Assembly: GCF_003711805.1 (NCBI RefSeq)
Contig: NZ_QXCP01000012.1
Location: forward strand, 248,001-312,000
Reading direction: 5' to 3'
Origin: Brachybacterium sp. EE-P12
Lineage (GTDB): Bacteria; Actinomycetota; Actinomycetes; Actinomycetales; Dermabacteraceae
Length of the DNA stretch: 64,000 nt
Positions 27,001 through 35,186 of the stretch are shown in pieces. The translations under genes were made by a program, and so were the position numbers. Position 1 is the first letter of the stretch; each line of letters opens with the position of its first letter. The notes below the pieces were generated by a model. The model did no database searches, was not told the DNA's origin, and saw only the letters and a program-made list of their open reading frames with translations.

Positions 27001-27619
27001 CGTGGACAAGTCGTTCGCGGAGGCCACCGTCGCCGAGGAGACCCTGTGGGAGCACACCTTCCCGGACGGCACCGATCCCGGGAGCATCGAGCCCGACCTG
27101 CCCGAGCTCGACTTCGGCGACGGCGGCACCGAGCTCCTCGCCGAGCTCGAGGGGAAGACCTTCCTGTTCTCCTCGGGCGCGGGCGCCTGGGCGACGTACT
27201 ACGAGATGGGCCCGGACGGCACGTTCACCGGCAGCTTCCATGACACCGACGCGGGCGGGGGCTCGGAACCGGGCATGGCACATCAGTATCTCGCCGAGTT
27301 CGAGGGGCGGTTCGAGATCGGGGAGCAGATCGACGAGACCACCTACGCCCTGGACCTCGCGGAGCTGGAGCTGACCACCCCGTCCAGCGGCACGTCGCAG
27401 GAGGGTGACCTCGAGATCGAATACGCGGCGGACGTGTACGGCCTCGACCAGTGCCGCGACTTCCGCCTGCTGCTGCCGGACACGCCCACGAGCTCCCTGA
27501 ACGAGGCCCAGATGCTGTGGTCGAGCGCGGCCCGGAACGGGGCCACCCTGTCGGTCTTCGCGGTCACCTGCTACGAGGAGGACCGCGAGGAGGACATCAT
27601 GCACGACGAGATGCTCTGA
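24053..27619 (+). CDS. Large exported protein of unknown function (1188 residues)
   Basis: I do not recognise the protein as a whole. A basic start (RRLRR) and one hydrophobic segment at about residues 15-36 suggest a membrane-anchored or secreted protein facing outside. Residues 40-580 are acidic, Thr/Ala/Asp-rich and beta-like, including an Ig-like stretch (ELEADAENGVLRFSGTF). A Gly/Ala-rich linker spans about 599-646. Residues 660-1010 are beta-rich with alternating Thr/Ser and hydrophobic residues. A distinct final domain (about 1026-1188) contains FLFSSGAGAWATYYEMGPDG and TFTGSFHDTDAGG; I remember similar SSGAGAW...F.GSFHDSD segments in uncharacterised Firmicute lipoproteins. There is no LPXTG or catalytic motif. 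Two cysteine pairs may form disulfides. Confidence 0.8.
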   Translation: MSEAQAPAPRRLRRLLVIVGAAVVTLAVVIGVIALGGNGPGPSRAVADMGSTEISGSEPDDSDAPAEADVDLPAGTADIDVAGSDAQGTALVRASVDPAEDVELSEGGSAFLTAAGGSGTVSATTFVPVRDGAITVGSSAAISVHLEVLALFDGDADTAGSLRLLPAPVTVVDTEDGVGSEDLTTAMDVHVNGYAAPQGTPHVLARLTATFDEPAAVTLSEQTVRFPAGTSTTTSVLATAEDVITLSAESPGELRIDVIGHVTATDGTARTGAGGDSTTAGAVMGLAGEAPQDLSFAPDAPAEVDLGDLHATAMIGLLSPDSGAAGSITSTYDDNAQHQGTAVTAEAERAGELVIVDGNSPELSADVDVQAEFLPVAIVQPHEVLAGQDVDVTIDSFPELEADAENGVLRFSGTFRAPHRIAAIRVEIDGEQVAAGAALRLDGNGGTWHQDVIPSTSGPTEVVVTAEDVGGTTATATWDGTVTVPADDEVVLSPQARILTEEETGGMTEESAAVLSSADAPSYGIGDAVVAGASDTLPEGVLGQVLAIRYEEGRWLTVLGPATLGNVILQGDFDLVLDRTDSDAVVQRDADGDEQELSTGTAGTAVGGGGAATGVPAGGAAGAGGAGASGVPVGGAAPLAPRPRTDGSAGEPRELDSDETYNLITHTCDEDLEEIPLASEDTETTSADGLWTLTGSTKLDASVTCEAKLGVRIAYSAVYKPEGVIGVGLDAVDLMGATGILSEDEAKTLDGVLTTAGSLYESDWTMSTSLLGTAEAQLELTGSVKGEIATVDEELEAHLPLARTTFTLGPVPVTLDGDVTLTPRLSLEAEGELEQTTAFSGRVESGLTLERGEGIAPLSSLETDLTATASGTMSSTATAALAVTPSLTLYKSMSLSLTASPTATATATGTFEASDGGALSLSDQDAVTEGARERSLELTTSGSRFLDLEGSFSIGLDLERELAAFPRILSVLEDAGVPLEVTIVDKSFAEATVAEETLWEHTFPDGTDPGSIEPDLPELDFGDGGTELLAELEGKTFLFSSGAGAWATYYEMGPDGTFTGSFHDTDAGGGSEPGMAHQYLAEFEGRFEIGEQIDETTYALDLAELELTTPSSGTSQEGDLEIEYAADVYGLDQCRDFRLLLPDTPTSSLNEAQMLWSSAARNGATLSVFAVTCYEEDREEDIMHDEML

Positions 27620-27690
27620 CCGGGCGCTGCGTCTCGACGGGTGCTGACGTCCTCCTCCGCTCGTCCGCCCCCGGGCCGTGCCCCCGTCGG

Positions 27691-27753
27691 CACCGAGTGC
27701 TGCATCTGGACCGCTAAGTTGCCGTCATAGCGGTCCAGATGCAGCACTCGGTG
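27691..27753. repeat. Palindromic element copy 3 (subtype A, different loop)
   Basis: Perfect 26-bp arms at 27691-27716 and 27728-27753 with the 11-base loop AGTTGCCGTCA. It lies between the convergent 3' ends of the giant exported-protein gene and the iron-importer ATPase gene, where it could terminate both. Confidence 0.96.
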
Positions 27754-27775
27754 GACGAGGAGGAACCGGGTCCCC

Positions 27776-28540
27776 TCAGTAGTAGACCGCGAGCGGGCCC
27801 GTCGGCCCCTCGATGACCTGCACCGGGGTGTCGAACACACGGCTGAGCACCTCGCCGTCCATGATCCGCGCGACCGGTCCGGACTCGACCACGCCCCCGT
27901 CCTTCATGGCGACGATGTGGTCGGCGTAGTGGGCGGCGAAGTTGATGTCGTGCAGCACCACCACGATGGTGCGGCCGAGCTCGCGGGCGGCGTCGCGCAG
28001 GCGTCCCATCATCTGCACGCTGTGGCGCATGTCGAGGTTGTTCAGGGGCTCGTCCAGCAGCATGTACTCGGTGTCCTGGGCGAGGACCATCGCGACATAG
28101 GCGCGCTGGCGCTGCCCGCCGGAGAGCTGGTCGAGATAGCGGTCCTCGAGATGCTCGAGGTCCAGGAAGTCGATCGCCTCGGAGATCTTCTGCTCGTCCA
28201 GCGCCGTCAGGCGCCCCTTGGAGTAGGGGAAGCGGCCGAAGCCCACGAGCTGGCGGACCGTGAGCCGGGTGATGAAGTGGTTCTCCTGTCGCAGCACCGA
28301 GAGGATCCTCGCGAGGTCCTTCGAGGCGGTGGAGGTGACGTCGTAGCCGGCCACCTCGATCGCGCCCTCGTCGATCCCGTTCAGCCTCCCCACCATGGTC
28401 AGCAGGGTGGACTTCCCCGCACCGTTGGGGCCCACCAGGGCGGTGACGCCGCCGGCGGGGATCTCGAGGTCCAGCGGGCCGATGTCGACCGTGTCGGTGC
28501 TGGACCGGTACTGCTTGCGCACCGCGTCGAGGGTGATCAC
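27776..28540 (-). CDS. Iron-siderophore ABC transporter ATP-binding protein
   Basis: A 254-residue FepC/FhuC-type ATPase that powers import of ferric siderophore. Walker A is GPNGAGKST, the ABC signature is LSGGQRQRAYVAM, Walker B is YMLLDEPLNNLD, and the switch His is in VVLHDINFAAHYAD. The correct start is GTG at 28540 (VITLDAV), which overlaps the preceding permease stop as GTGA and has GGAAGGGACG upstream; longer frames read through the permease gene. It is the last gene of a four-gene importer. Confidence 0.95.
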   Translation of the reverse strand: MITLDAVRKQYRSSTDTVDIGPLDLEIPAGGVTALVGPNGAGKSTLLTMVGRLNGIDEGAIEVAGYDVTSTASKDLARILSVLRQENHFITRLTVRQLVGFGRFPYSKGRLTALDEQKISEAIDFLDLEHLEDRYLDQLSGGQRQRAYVAMVLAQDTEYMLLDEPLNNLDMRHSVQMMGRLRDAARELGRTIVVVLHDINFAAHYADHIVAMKDGGVVESGPVARIMDGEVLSRVFDTPVQVIEGPTGPLAVYY

Positions 28541-29745
28541 AGGCGTCCCTTCCGCATGATGACGGCGAGGAACACGCTCCCGCCGACGAGTTCGATGATG
28601 ATGGAGACGACGCCCTGCGCATAGAACACGTGGTTCATCACGAAGTAGGCGCCGGCGAGGACCACGAAGCCGGTGAGCACCCCGATGGGGAGCAGGCGGC
28701 GGTGGTCGTGGGTGCCCGCGAGCTGGAAGGTCAGCGTCGCGACGAGGAACCCGAAGAACGTCATGGGGCCGACGAGAGCGGTCGAGACCGCCATGAGCAC
28801 CGAGACCAGCACGAGCATGTAGATGGTCTGGCGGCCGTGGTCCACGCCCACGTTGATGCACACGTCCCGTCCGAGGGAGATGACGTTCAGGGTGCGGGCG
28901 CTGGCCCAGATCAGCAGCCCGGCCACGAGCACCAGCGGGATCGCGTAGGGGAGGTACTCGGAGCTCGCGTTGGTCACCGAGCCGAACAGGCGCGCGGTGA
29001 GCACGTCGAACTCACTGGGGGTGAGCAGGCGCTGCATGAAGGTCGACACCGCCCCCATGCCGCCGCCGATGATGATGCCCACCAGCAGCATGACCTGGAT
29101 GTTCGCGTACTTGCCGCGCAGCAGCCAGCCGTACAGCAGCACCGAGAGCCCCACCATCGCCACGACCTGCAGCAGGAACTGCGTGGTGCCCTGCAGCGCG
29201 ACCACCCCAGCGACGCCGAGGACGTACACCGCACTGGTCTGTATCACGGTGTACAGGGACTCGAAGCCCATGATCGAGGGGGTGATGATGCGGTTGTTGG
29301 TGACGGTCATGAAGGTGATCGTCGCGATCGCCTGGCAGAAGGAGACCACCGCCATCACCACCAGCGAGGTCGCGCGCATCTCGGCGATCAGCCAGAAGCC
29401 GCGGGAGCCGGCGGGCATGGGGTTGTCCGCCGCGAGCAGGCCGTAGCCGGAGGCCGCGGCGAGCACGGCGAGCCCGGCGAACACCAGCCAGTAGCGGCGC
29501 CGGGAGCGGGCGTCGGGGAAGGCGCCCGCGCTGCTGCGTGGCCGGCGCGGGGCTCCGATCACCTCGAGGTCGCCGACGAGGTCACCCGGGGAGGTGCTGA
29601 TCTCGGGGCTCGTGGCCTCCTCGACGACGGCCTCCAGGCGGCGCTCCCCGCCGCGGTGCCGCTCGCGGTGCGAGCTGTGGGTGCGGTCTGGCCGCGGGGC
29701 GTTCCCTGACGGGCTGCCGGCGGAGGTGGTGAGGCGCTCAGACAT
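28537..29745 (-). CDS. FecCD family siderophore permease 2
   Basis: A 402-residue member of the BtuC/FecCD permease family, with about nine to ten helices and a hydrophilic N-terminal tail of roughly 80 residues that is longer than usual. The coupling-loop region LGRDVCINVGVDHGRQ and GPMTFFGFLVATLTFQLAG are typical. It overlaps the upstream permease by 8 bp and the ATPase start by 4 bp, so translation is coupled. It forms a heterodimeric channel with permease 1. Confidence 0.94.
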   Translation of the reverse strand: MSERLTTSAGSPSGNAPRPDRTHSSHRERHRGGERRLEAVVEEATSPEISTSPGDLVGDLEVIGAPRRPRSSAGAFPDARSRRRYWLVFAGLAVLAAASGYGLLAADNPMPAGSRGFWLIAEMRATSLVVMAVVSFCQAIATITFMTVTNNRIITPSIMGFESLYTVIQTSAVYVLGVAGVVALQGTTQFLLQVVAMVGLSVLLYGWLLRGKYANIQVMLLVGIIIGGGMGAVSTFMQRLLTPSEFDVLTARLFGSVTNASSEYLPYAIPLVLVAGLLIWASARTLNVISLGRDVCINVGVDHGRQTIYMLVLVSVLMAVSTALVGPMTFFGFLVATLTFQLAGTHDHRRLLPIGVLTGFVVLAGAYFVMNHVFYAQGVVSIIIELVGGSVFLAVIMRKGRL

Positions 29746-30778
29746 GTCGACGCTGCCTCACGAGCAGGGCGATGAACACGACCGCTCCGACGATCCCGAG
29801 GATCAGCGAGACCGGCACCTCGAAGGGCATGATGATCGTGCGCCCGATGAGGTCGCAGATCGTCACGATCGCGATGCCGAGCAGGCACACCCACGGCAGG
29901 TTCGAGCGCAGGTCGTCGCCGCGGATGAGCGAGACGACGTTCGGGACGATCAGGCCCAGGAAGGGCAGGTTCCCCACCACCACGGTGACCACGCCGGTCG
30001 CGATCGCGACGAGCCCGGTGCCCAGCAGCAGCACCCGCTGATAGTTCACGCCGACGTTGGTGGCGATGTCCTCGCCGAGGCCGATCACGGTGAGGCGGTC
30101 CGCGACCAGGAACACCGCGATCCCCACGATCAGCACGATCCACAGCACCTCGTAGCTGCCGCGCAGCACGGAGGTGAAGGAGCCGGCGAACCACACGCCG
30201 AGGTTCTGCAGCGCGTCGAACTGGAGGGCGACGAAGGTCGAGACGGAGCCGACGACCGCGCCGAGCATGATGCCGATGATCGGCACGATCAGCGAGCTGC
30301 GCAGCGTCACCTTCCGCAGGAACAGGAAGAACACCATCGTGCCGACGAAGGAGAACACGATCGCGACGCTCATCTTCTCGAGCAGGCCCGCGCCCGGCAC
30401 CAGCACCATCATGAGGATCAGCCCCAGCCCCGCCCACTCGGTGGTGCCCGTGGTGGTGGGCTCGACGAAGCGGTTCTGGGTCATCAGCTGCATGATCAGC
30501 CCCGACATCGACATCGCGGCGCCGGCGAGGACGAGCGCGATGGTGCGGGGGATGCGGGTGATCGCGAACATCTGCGCGCCGTCGTCGGCGCCGAAGACGT
30601 CGTAGACGCCGGTCAGCAGCGAGGCGAGCAGCAGCAGCGCGACCAGCACGATGCCGATCATGAGCTTGCCGTCGATCAGGCGGTCGCGCCGGCGTCGCGT
30701 CGGCGGGGCGGCCGTCGGCGGCGCCGACGGAGCGGCCGGGGCGGGCTCCGAGGGCGTGGCGGGGACGGGGCGGGACAT
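29738..30778 (-). CDS. FecCD family siderophore permease 1
   Basis: A 346-residue FecCD permease. Characteristic pieces are GAAMSMSGLIMQLMTQNRFVEP, split as GAAMSMSGLIMQL and TQNRFVEPTTTGT, then LGEDIATNVGVNYQR and GNLPFLGLIVPNVVSLIRGD (the loop that contacts the ATPase). It is the first permease gene after the binding protein; a strong hairpin lies between them, which would let the binding protein be made in excess. Confidence 0.95.
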   Translation of the reverse strand: MSRPVPATPSEPAPAAPSAPPTAAPPTRRRRDRLIDGKLMIGIVLVALLLLASLLTGVYDVFGADDGAQMFAITRIPRTIALVLAGAAMSMSGLIMQLMTQNRFVEPTTTGTTEWAGLGLILMMVLVPGAGLLEKMSVAIVFSFVGTMVFFLFLRKVTLRSSLIVPIIGIMLGAVVGSVSTFVALQFDALQNLGVWFAGSFTSVLRGSYEVLWIVLIVGIAVFLVADRLTVIGLGEDIATNVGVNYQRVLLLGTGLVAIATGVVTVVVGNLPFLGLIVPNVVSLIRGDDLRSNLPWVCLLGIAIVTICDLIGRTIIMPFEVPVSLILGIVGAVVFIALLVRQRRHV

Positions 30779-30828
30779 CAGGACTCCTGGGCGGGACCGG
30801 CGGACGACGGGAGCCGACCGGCCACAGG

Positions 30829-30871
30829 CCGCACGGCGGGCGGGGCCCCGAGGGCCCTGCCCGCCGTGCGG
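30829..30871 (-). terminator. Hairpin between binding protein and permease genes
   Basis: CCGCACGGCGGGC at 30829-30841 pairs perfectly with 30859-30871, and inner GGGCC/GGCCC can extend the stem. It lies 22 bp beyond the binding-protein stop, before the permease start. In ABC operons such a hairpin commonly causes partial termination or stabilises the 5' segment. Confidence 0.65.
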
Positions 30872-30893
30872 CGGTCGACGTGGACGGACGTGA

Positions 30894-31898
30894 TCAGGCC
30901 TTGCCCTCGAGCGCGTCCGCGAACTCCTCGAAGAACTCGGTGTAGGTCTGGATCGACTCGTTGGTGTACGTGTCCGCGGGCATGTAGACGATATTGCCCT
31001 CGGCGACGGCGGTGACGCCGGCCAGCGCCTCGGAGGACTCCAGCAGCTCGTTGGCGGGCTTGTACTCCGGGTCGTCGGCGGAGATGGCCGCGTCGCGGTC
31101 CATCACCAGGATCCAGTCGGGGTTCGAGTCGGCGATGGCCTCGACGGAGATGTCATCGCCCTGGTGGTCGTCGCTCGAGCCCTCGACCTCGAGCGCGGGC
31201 ACCAGGTCGAGCGCCTCGAAGGTCCAGCCGAGCGCGCGGCCCACGCCCGGGGCGATGTAGCCGATCTCGCCGCCGGAGGTGTTCACGGCCATGACCGTGG
31301 AGGAGCCGTCGTAGGCGCTCTTCACGCGCTCCATGGCGGCGTCGAGATCGGTGCCGAGGGCCTCGGCCTCGGACTGCTTCTCGAAGATCTCGCCGAGCAC
31401 GGCGACCTGGCGCTTGAGCTCGTCGGCGAAGGGCTCGTCGTCGCGCGGGTCGAGCTCGAGCACGACGGCGTCGGGCGCGTACTTCACGAAGTCGTCGTGG
31501 TACTGGGAGAAGCGCTGGCCGTTGATGATCAGGGTCGGCTCGGCGGCGACGACGGCCTCGAGGTCGGGCTCGCGGTGGTTGCCGAGGTCGATGATCGACT
31601 CGTCGTCCTTGTAGTCGATCGTCGTGGGCATGAGCGTGCGGGCCGCGGCGGTGAGGGTCACGCCCCAGTCGGAGAGCGTCTCGAAGGTGCGGTTGTCGGT
31701 CGCGACGACGGAGGCGGGCGGGACCTGCACGGTCTGGGTGCCGTTGTTGTCCTCCACCTCGAGGCTCTCGCCCGCCGCGCCGCCCGTGTCGGAGGCCCCG
31801 GTCCCGGCGCCGGTCCCGCTGCCGCAGGCGGTGAGGGCGAGGCCGAGGGCCCCGACGGCGGAGACGGCGCCGAAGCTGCGGCGGGTGAAGGAGGTCAT
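30894..31898 (-). CDS. Iron-siderophore ABC transporter substrate-binding lipoprotein
   Basis: A 334-residue class III (FhuD/FepB-type) binding protein. The leader MTSFTRRSFGAVSAVGALG with lipobox LTAC (Cys25) has a twin-arginine motif, so it may be exported by Tat and lipid-anchored. The ligand fold shows VVATDNRTFETLSDWGV, LIINGQRFSQYHDDF and PDWILVMDRDAA with the long interdomain helix. It captures a ferric siderophore at the cell surface for the two permeases and the ATPase downstream. A DtxR-type iron box lies 74 bp upstream. The exact siderophore is unknown and no biosynthesis genes are present. Confidence 0.94.
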   Translation of the reverse strand: MTSFTRRSFGAVSAVGALGLALTACGSGTGAGTGASDTGGAAGESLEVEDNNGTQTVQVPPASVVATDNRTFETLSDWGVTLTAAARTLMPTTIDYKDDESIIDLGNHREPDLEAVVAAEPTLIINGQRFSQYHDDFVKYAPDAVVLELDPRDDEPFADELKRQVAVLGEIFEKQSEAEALGTDLDAAMERVKSAYDGSSTVMAVNTSGGEIGYIAPGVGRALGWTFEALDLVPALEVEGSSDDHQGDDISVEAIADSNPDWILVMDRDAAISADDPEYKPANELLESSEALAGVTAVAEGNIVYMPADTYTNESIQTYTEFFEEFADALEGKA

Positions 31899-32198
31899 GG
31901 GGAGTCTTTCTCTCGACGGGGTCCGGGACCGTCGGCGGCGTCCGCGGGGGATGCACGACCGACGACGCCCCTGAGGCTAGCCTCACCTGCTCAGTTTTCG
32001 CCACTGCGGGCTTGCTTTATTCGCTGGGTGGACCTGTGATCGTGGTCACCGACCCTGACCTGCAGGGACTTTCGGCCCGGCCTGGGACGCCCCGGCACGG
32101 GCCGCTAGGGTGGCTCCGGCGCCGAGCTCCACCTCGGCCCACGACGTGGAGGGGGCTCCGGGGGCACCGGGGCGAGGCACGGGACGAGGGGACGCACG
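31899..32198. other. Divergent intergenic region, 300 bp
   Basis: It holds the promoter of the iron importer on the minus strand, with the iron box at 31972-31990, and the promoter of the anchored unknown protein on the plus strand. The AT-rich segment at 31990-32025 (TCAGTTTTCG, TTGCTTTATTCG) is the likely promoter core. No gene is seen in it. Confidence 0.55.
31972..31990. promoter_or_regulatory. DtxR/IdeR-type iron box
   Basis: TGAGGCTAGCCTCACCTGC matches the 19-bp DtxR consensus TTAGGTTAGCCTAACCTAA at about 14 positions, including 11 of the central 13. The core TGAGGCTAGCCTCA is itself a perfect palindrome. It is 74 bp upstream of the iron-binding lipoprotein gene, so iron-replete repression of the importer is expected. 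Confidence 0.8.
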
Positions 32199-33245
32199 AT
32201 GGACGACCGCGGCGCGGGTCAGGGACCGCAGCTGCCCGACTTCTCGACAGGCGGCGGCCCGGACGGCAGCAGGCCCGAGCGCGGCGGCGGCACGCCCGAG
32301 CGCGGCGGCGCGCTGCCCGACTTCACGGACGGACCACCTGCGCACTCCGGGGATCCCGCCGGGAGCGGCTCCGAGCCGCCCTCCACCCTGCCGGGCCCGA
32401 CAGGCGGGGACGACGCCGGTTCCGGACGCGGCCCGCTGCTCGCGCTGCTGCTCGGCGGCGGCGGGTGCCTGGTGGTGATCCTCGCCGTGATCGCGCTGGT
32501 GCTCTCCCAGACCGTGCTGAAGGGCGGCCGGGAGGACCCGACCAACGGGCCGACCACGAGCGCGTCGGAGACCGCGGACGGGACGGACCCCTCGGGCAGC
32601 ACGAATCCGTCCGACGGCGGGGGCGCGTCGGACGGCGGCGGAGCGGCGCCGGGCGACCAGGACCCCACGACCGAGGCTGCGGCCTCGGGCACCGCCTGCA
32701 CCACCCAGGAGGGCGGCGCCGTCACCGAGCAGGTCGACGGGGCGGTGCGGGTCGGCGGCCTGGAGTTCCCACAGCCCGAGGGCTGGGAGGTGGGCACCGG
32801 CTGGGGCAACCAGAGCGCCTATGTCACCGACCAGCACCATGCCGACCAGCCCGTGGAGGCGGGCTGGTACACGCTCGCGGGGGTCGGCAAGGTCGAGTTC
32901 CCCGAGGAGGAGGGCGGCTACCCGGGCGCCGAGGAGGCCGCGCGCGCGATCTTCCTGTGCGCGCTCGAGCCCGAGCAGGGCGAGGAGCTCTACGGCGATC
33001 CGGCCATGCTGCGGAACTATCGCGACGAGGCCACCACGGTCGATGGGCACGACGCCTGGATCGTCTCGGCCGACGTGGTCATCTCCGATCTGGCGCTGCT
33101 CCACTCGACCGACGCCTGGCGTCGCGTGGTGATCGTGGTGGACACCCCGGACGGGCCCGCGGCCTTCGACGGAGGCGCCGCACTCGGCCATGACCAGCAG
33201 GTCGCGGACCTCGAGACGATGCTCGAGGGACTCACGGTCCTCTGA
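32199..33245 (+). CDS. Membrane-anchored protein of unknown function
   Basis: A 348-residue protein with a cytosolic Pro/Gly-rich N-terminus (about 80 residues, with repeats such as RPERGGGTPERGGALP), one membrane helix (GGCLVVILAVIALVLSQ, about 87-103), a Ser/Gly/Asp/Thr linker, and an extracytoplasmic globular domain of about 180 residues. The globular part contains GWEVGTGWGNQSAYVTDQ and AWIVSADVVISD and two cysteines. The layout recalls actinobacterial DUF-type anchored proteins near sensors or secretion systems, but I cannot name a family. It is divergent from the iron importer. Confidence 0.7.
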   Translation: MDDRGAGQGPQLPDFSTGGGPDGSRPERGGGTPERGGALPDFTDGPPAHSGDPAGSGSEPPSTLPGPTGGDDAGSGRGPLLALLLGGGGCLVVILAVIALVLSQTVLKGGREDPTNGPTTSASETADGTDPSGSTNPSDGGGASDGGGAAPGDQDPTTEAAASGTACTTQEGGAVTEQVDGAVRVGGLEFPQPEGWEVGTGWGNQSAYVTDQHHADQPVEAGWYTLAGVGKVEFPEEEGGYPGAEEAARAIFLCALEPEQGEELYGDPAMLRNYRDEATTVDGHDAWIVSADVVISDLALLHSTDAWRRVVIVVDTPDGPAAFDGGAALGHDQQVADLETMLEGLTVL

Positions 33246-33405
33246 CCCCGCGGCTCTGACAGCGGTTCCGCAGCGGCGCCGCGCGAGGGTCGACGTCACC
33301 GGATCGAGAAGTTCCTCGCCGACGCTGTCGATCCGGACCGCCCTCGTTCGTCATAGTGGTGTCCGGGCCGCACGGTCCGGGCATCGCACCGATGGAGGAG
33401 TGACC

Positions 33406-33756
33406 ATGAAGTACGTGCTGCTGCTGATGGGGAACCTGGACGATGCTCGCTGCGGCGAGACCGAGGAGGGCCCCGGTCCCGAGGAGTTCGCCGCCTTCGA
33501 CGCCGAGCTGGAGAAGGCCGGCGTGCTGGCCGGCGGCTTCGCCCTGACCGACCCGGAGGAGGGCACCAGCGTGACCCGCGCCGACGCCGAGGCGGAGGCG
33601 GTGATCACCGCGGGCCCCTACGCCGAGAGCCGCGAGTTCGTGGGCGGGACGATCGTGCTGGAGGTGCCGAGCCTCGACGAGGCCCTCGCCTGGGCGGCGA
33701 AGTGCCCGGGCGCGATCGGGGGCCGCGTCGAGGTGCGGCCGCTGCTCGAGATCTGA
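33406..33756 (+). CDS. DGPF/YCII-domain protein
   Basis: A 116-residue protein of the YCII-related DGPF family. The fold is ferredoxin-like; the motif here reads ITAGPYAESREFVGG where the family name comes from DGPF. The start at 33406 (MKYVLLLMGN) follows GGAGGAG. The gene lies 26 bp upstream of an ECF sigma factor. Such pairs define the ECF42 group of sigma factors, in which DGPF proteins are conserved partners rather than anti-sigma factors. Its activity is unknown. Confidence 0.9.
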   Translation: MKYVLLLMGNLDDARCGETEEGPGPEEFAAFDAELEKAGVLAGGFALTDPEEGTSVTRADAEAEAVITAGPYAESREFVGGTIVLEVPSLDEALAWAAKCPGAIGGRVEVRPLLEI

Positions 33757-33782
33757 GCCGGAGCAGACCGGAGGGGGCAGAG

Positions 33783-35081
33783 ATGGAACCCGACGCGACG
33801 CACGAGCAGGGTGCGGACGACGTGCTGGCCCGGGTGCACCGGGAGGAGCACAGCAGGCTGCTCGCCACGCTCGTGCGCCGCTTCGGGGACCTCGACCTCG
33901 CCGAGGACGCGGCTTCCGAGGCGATGGAGGCAGCCCTGCGCACCTGGCCCGAGCAGGGCGTCCCTCGCACGCCGCTGGCCTGGCTGACCACGGCCGCGAC
34001 CCGGTCCGCGCTGGACCGGGTGCGGCGGGATGCGACCGCCGCGCGGCGCCTGGCCGTCCTGCGCGTGCGCGAGGGGACGCCGACGGCTCCCAGCGCGGAG
34101 TCCGGCGCTCTCGAGGACCCGGCGCTCGGGGACGGCTCCGACCTGCCCGACGAGCGACTCGCGATGCTGATGGGCTGCTGCCATCCGGCGATCGCGCCCG
34201 CGGACCGCATCGCGCTCATGCTCCGCTTCGTCGGCTCGCTGACCACGGCCGAGGTCGCGCAGGCCCTGCTGCTGCCGGTGCCGACGCTGCAGGCCCGGAT
34301 CACGCGGGCCAAGAAGCGGATCGCGGGCGCGAGCATCCCCCTGACCGTTCCCGCGGACCCCGAGGAGCGGGCGCGGAGGATGCCGCTCGTGCTGCGGGCG
34401 ATCTCGCTCGTCTTCACCGAGGGATACGCCGCGACCAGCGGGGACGCACCGATCCGCCGGGATCTGACCGCCGAGGCGATCCGCCTCGCGAGGATCCTCG
34501 AGCGCCTCTCCCCCGACGACGCGGAGCCCGCGGGGCTGCTGGCGCTCCTGCTGCTGACCGATGCGCGCTCCCCGGCGCGCGCGGATGCCGACGACGTCCC
34601 GATCCCGCTCGAGGACCAGGACCGCACGCTCTGGGACCGCGAGCGGATCACGGAGGGGCTGGCCCTCGTCGAACGTGCCGCGTCCGCGCCCGACGCCGGT
34701 CGCTACGCGATCCAGGCGGCCATCGCCGCGCTCCACGCCGAGGCTCCGCGCTTCGAGGAGACCGACTGGGCTCAGATCGTGGCGCTCTACGATCTGCTGC
34801 TGGCCCGCGGCGAGGACCCCGTGGTGCGCATGAACAGGGCGATCGCGGCGGGGCGGGCACACGGCCCCGAGGAGGGACTGGCACTGCTCGAGCAGCTCGG
34901 CGAGGAGCCCGAGCTGCGCGCCCACTCCCCCTTCCACGCGGCGCTGGCTCTATTCCACGAGGAGACCGGGCAGCACGGCCGGGCCGTCGGGGACTGGGAG
35001 CGGGCGCTCGAGCTCGGCGGCAGCGAGGGCGAGCGGCGCTTCCTCGAACGTCGCCGGGATTCGGCGCGCACCCGGGCCTGA
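33783..35081 (+). CDS. ECF42-like RNA polymerase sigma factor with C-terminal TPR extension
   Basis: A 432-residue sigma factor. Region 2 is near residues 15-75 (FGDLDLAEDAASEAMEAAL), region 4 near 120-180 (ALMLRFVGSLTTAEVAQALL and TLQARITRAKKRI), followed by about 240 extra residues of helical TPR-like repeats (PVVRMNRAIAAGRAHGPEEGL). This long extension plus the DGPF gene upstream is the ECF42 pattern. In that group, as described, the extension is needed for activity and there is no anti-sigma factor. The start at 33783 has GGAGGGGGCAGAG before it. Its targets are often the DGPF genes themselves. Confidence 0.9.
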   Translation: MEPDATHEQGADDVLARVHREEHSRLLATLVRRFGDLDLAEDAASEAMEAALRTWPEQGVPRTPLAWLTTAATRSALDRVRRDATAARRLAVLRVREGTPTAPSAESGALEDPALGDGSDLPDERLAMLMGCCHPAIAPADRIALMLRFVGSLTTAEVAQALLLPVPTLQARITRAKKRIAGASIPLTVPADPEERARRMPLVLRAISLVFTEGYAATSGDAPIRRDLTAEAIRLARILERLSPDDAEPAGLLALLLLTDARSPARADADDVPIPLEDQDRTLWDRERITEGLALVERAASAPDAGRYAIQAAIAALHAEAPRFEETDWAQIVALYDLLLARGEDPVVRMNRAIAAGRAHGPEEGLALLEQLGEEPELRAHSPFHAALALFHEETGQHGRAVGDWERALELGGSEGERRFLERRRDSARTRA

Positions 35082-35186
35082 AGGGCTCCGCGGCCGACGC
35101 TCGCACATCGGCCGCGGATGCGGATCCCTCGGTGGCGGTCGGGGCTCGCTCGGCGGCGGCCTGACCGACCCTGCCGCCGCCGCGGC

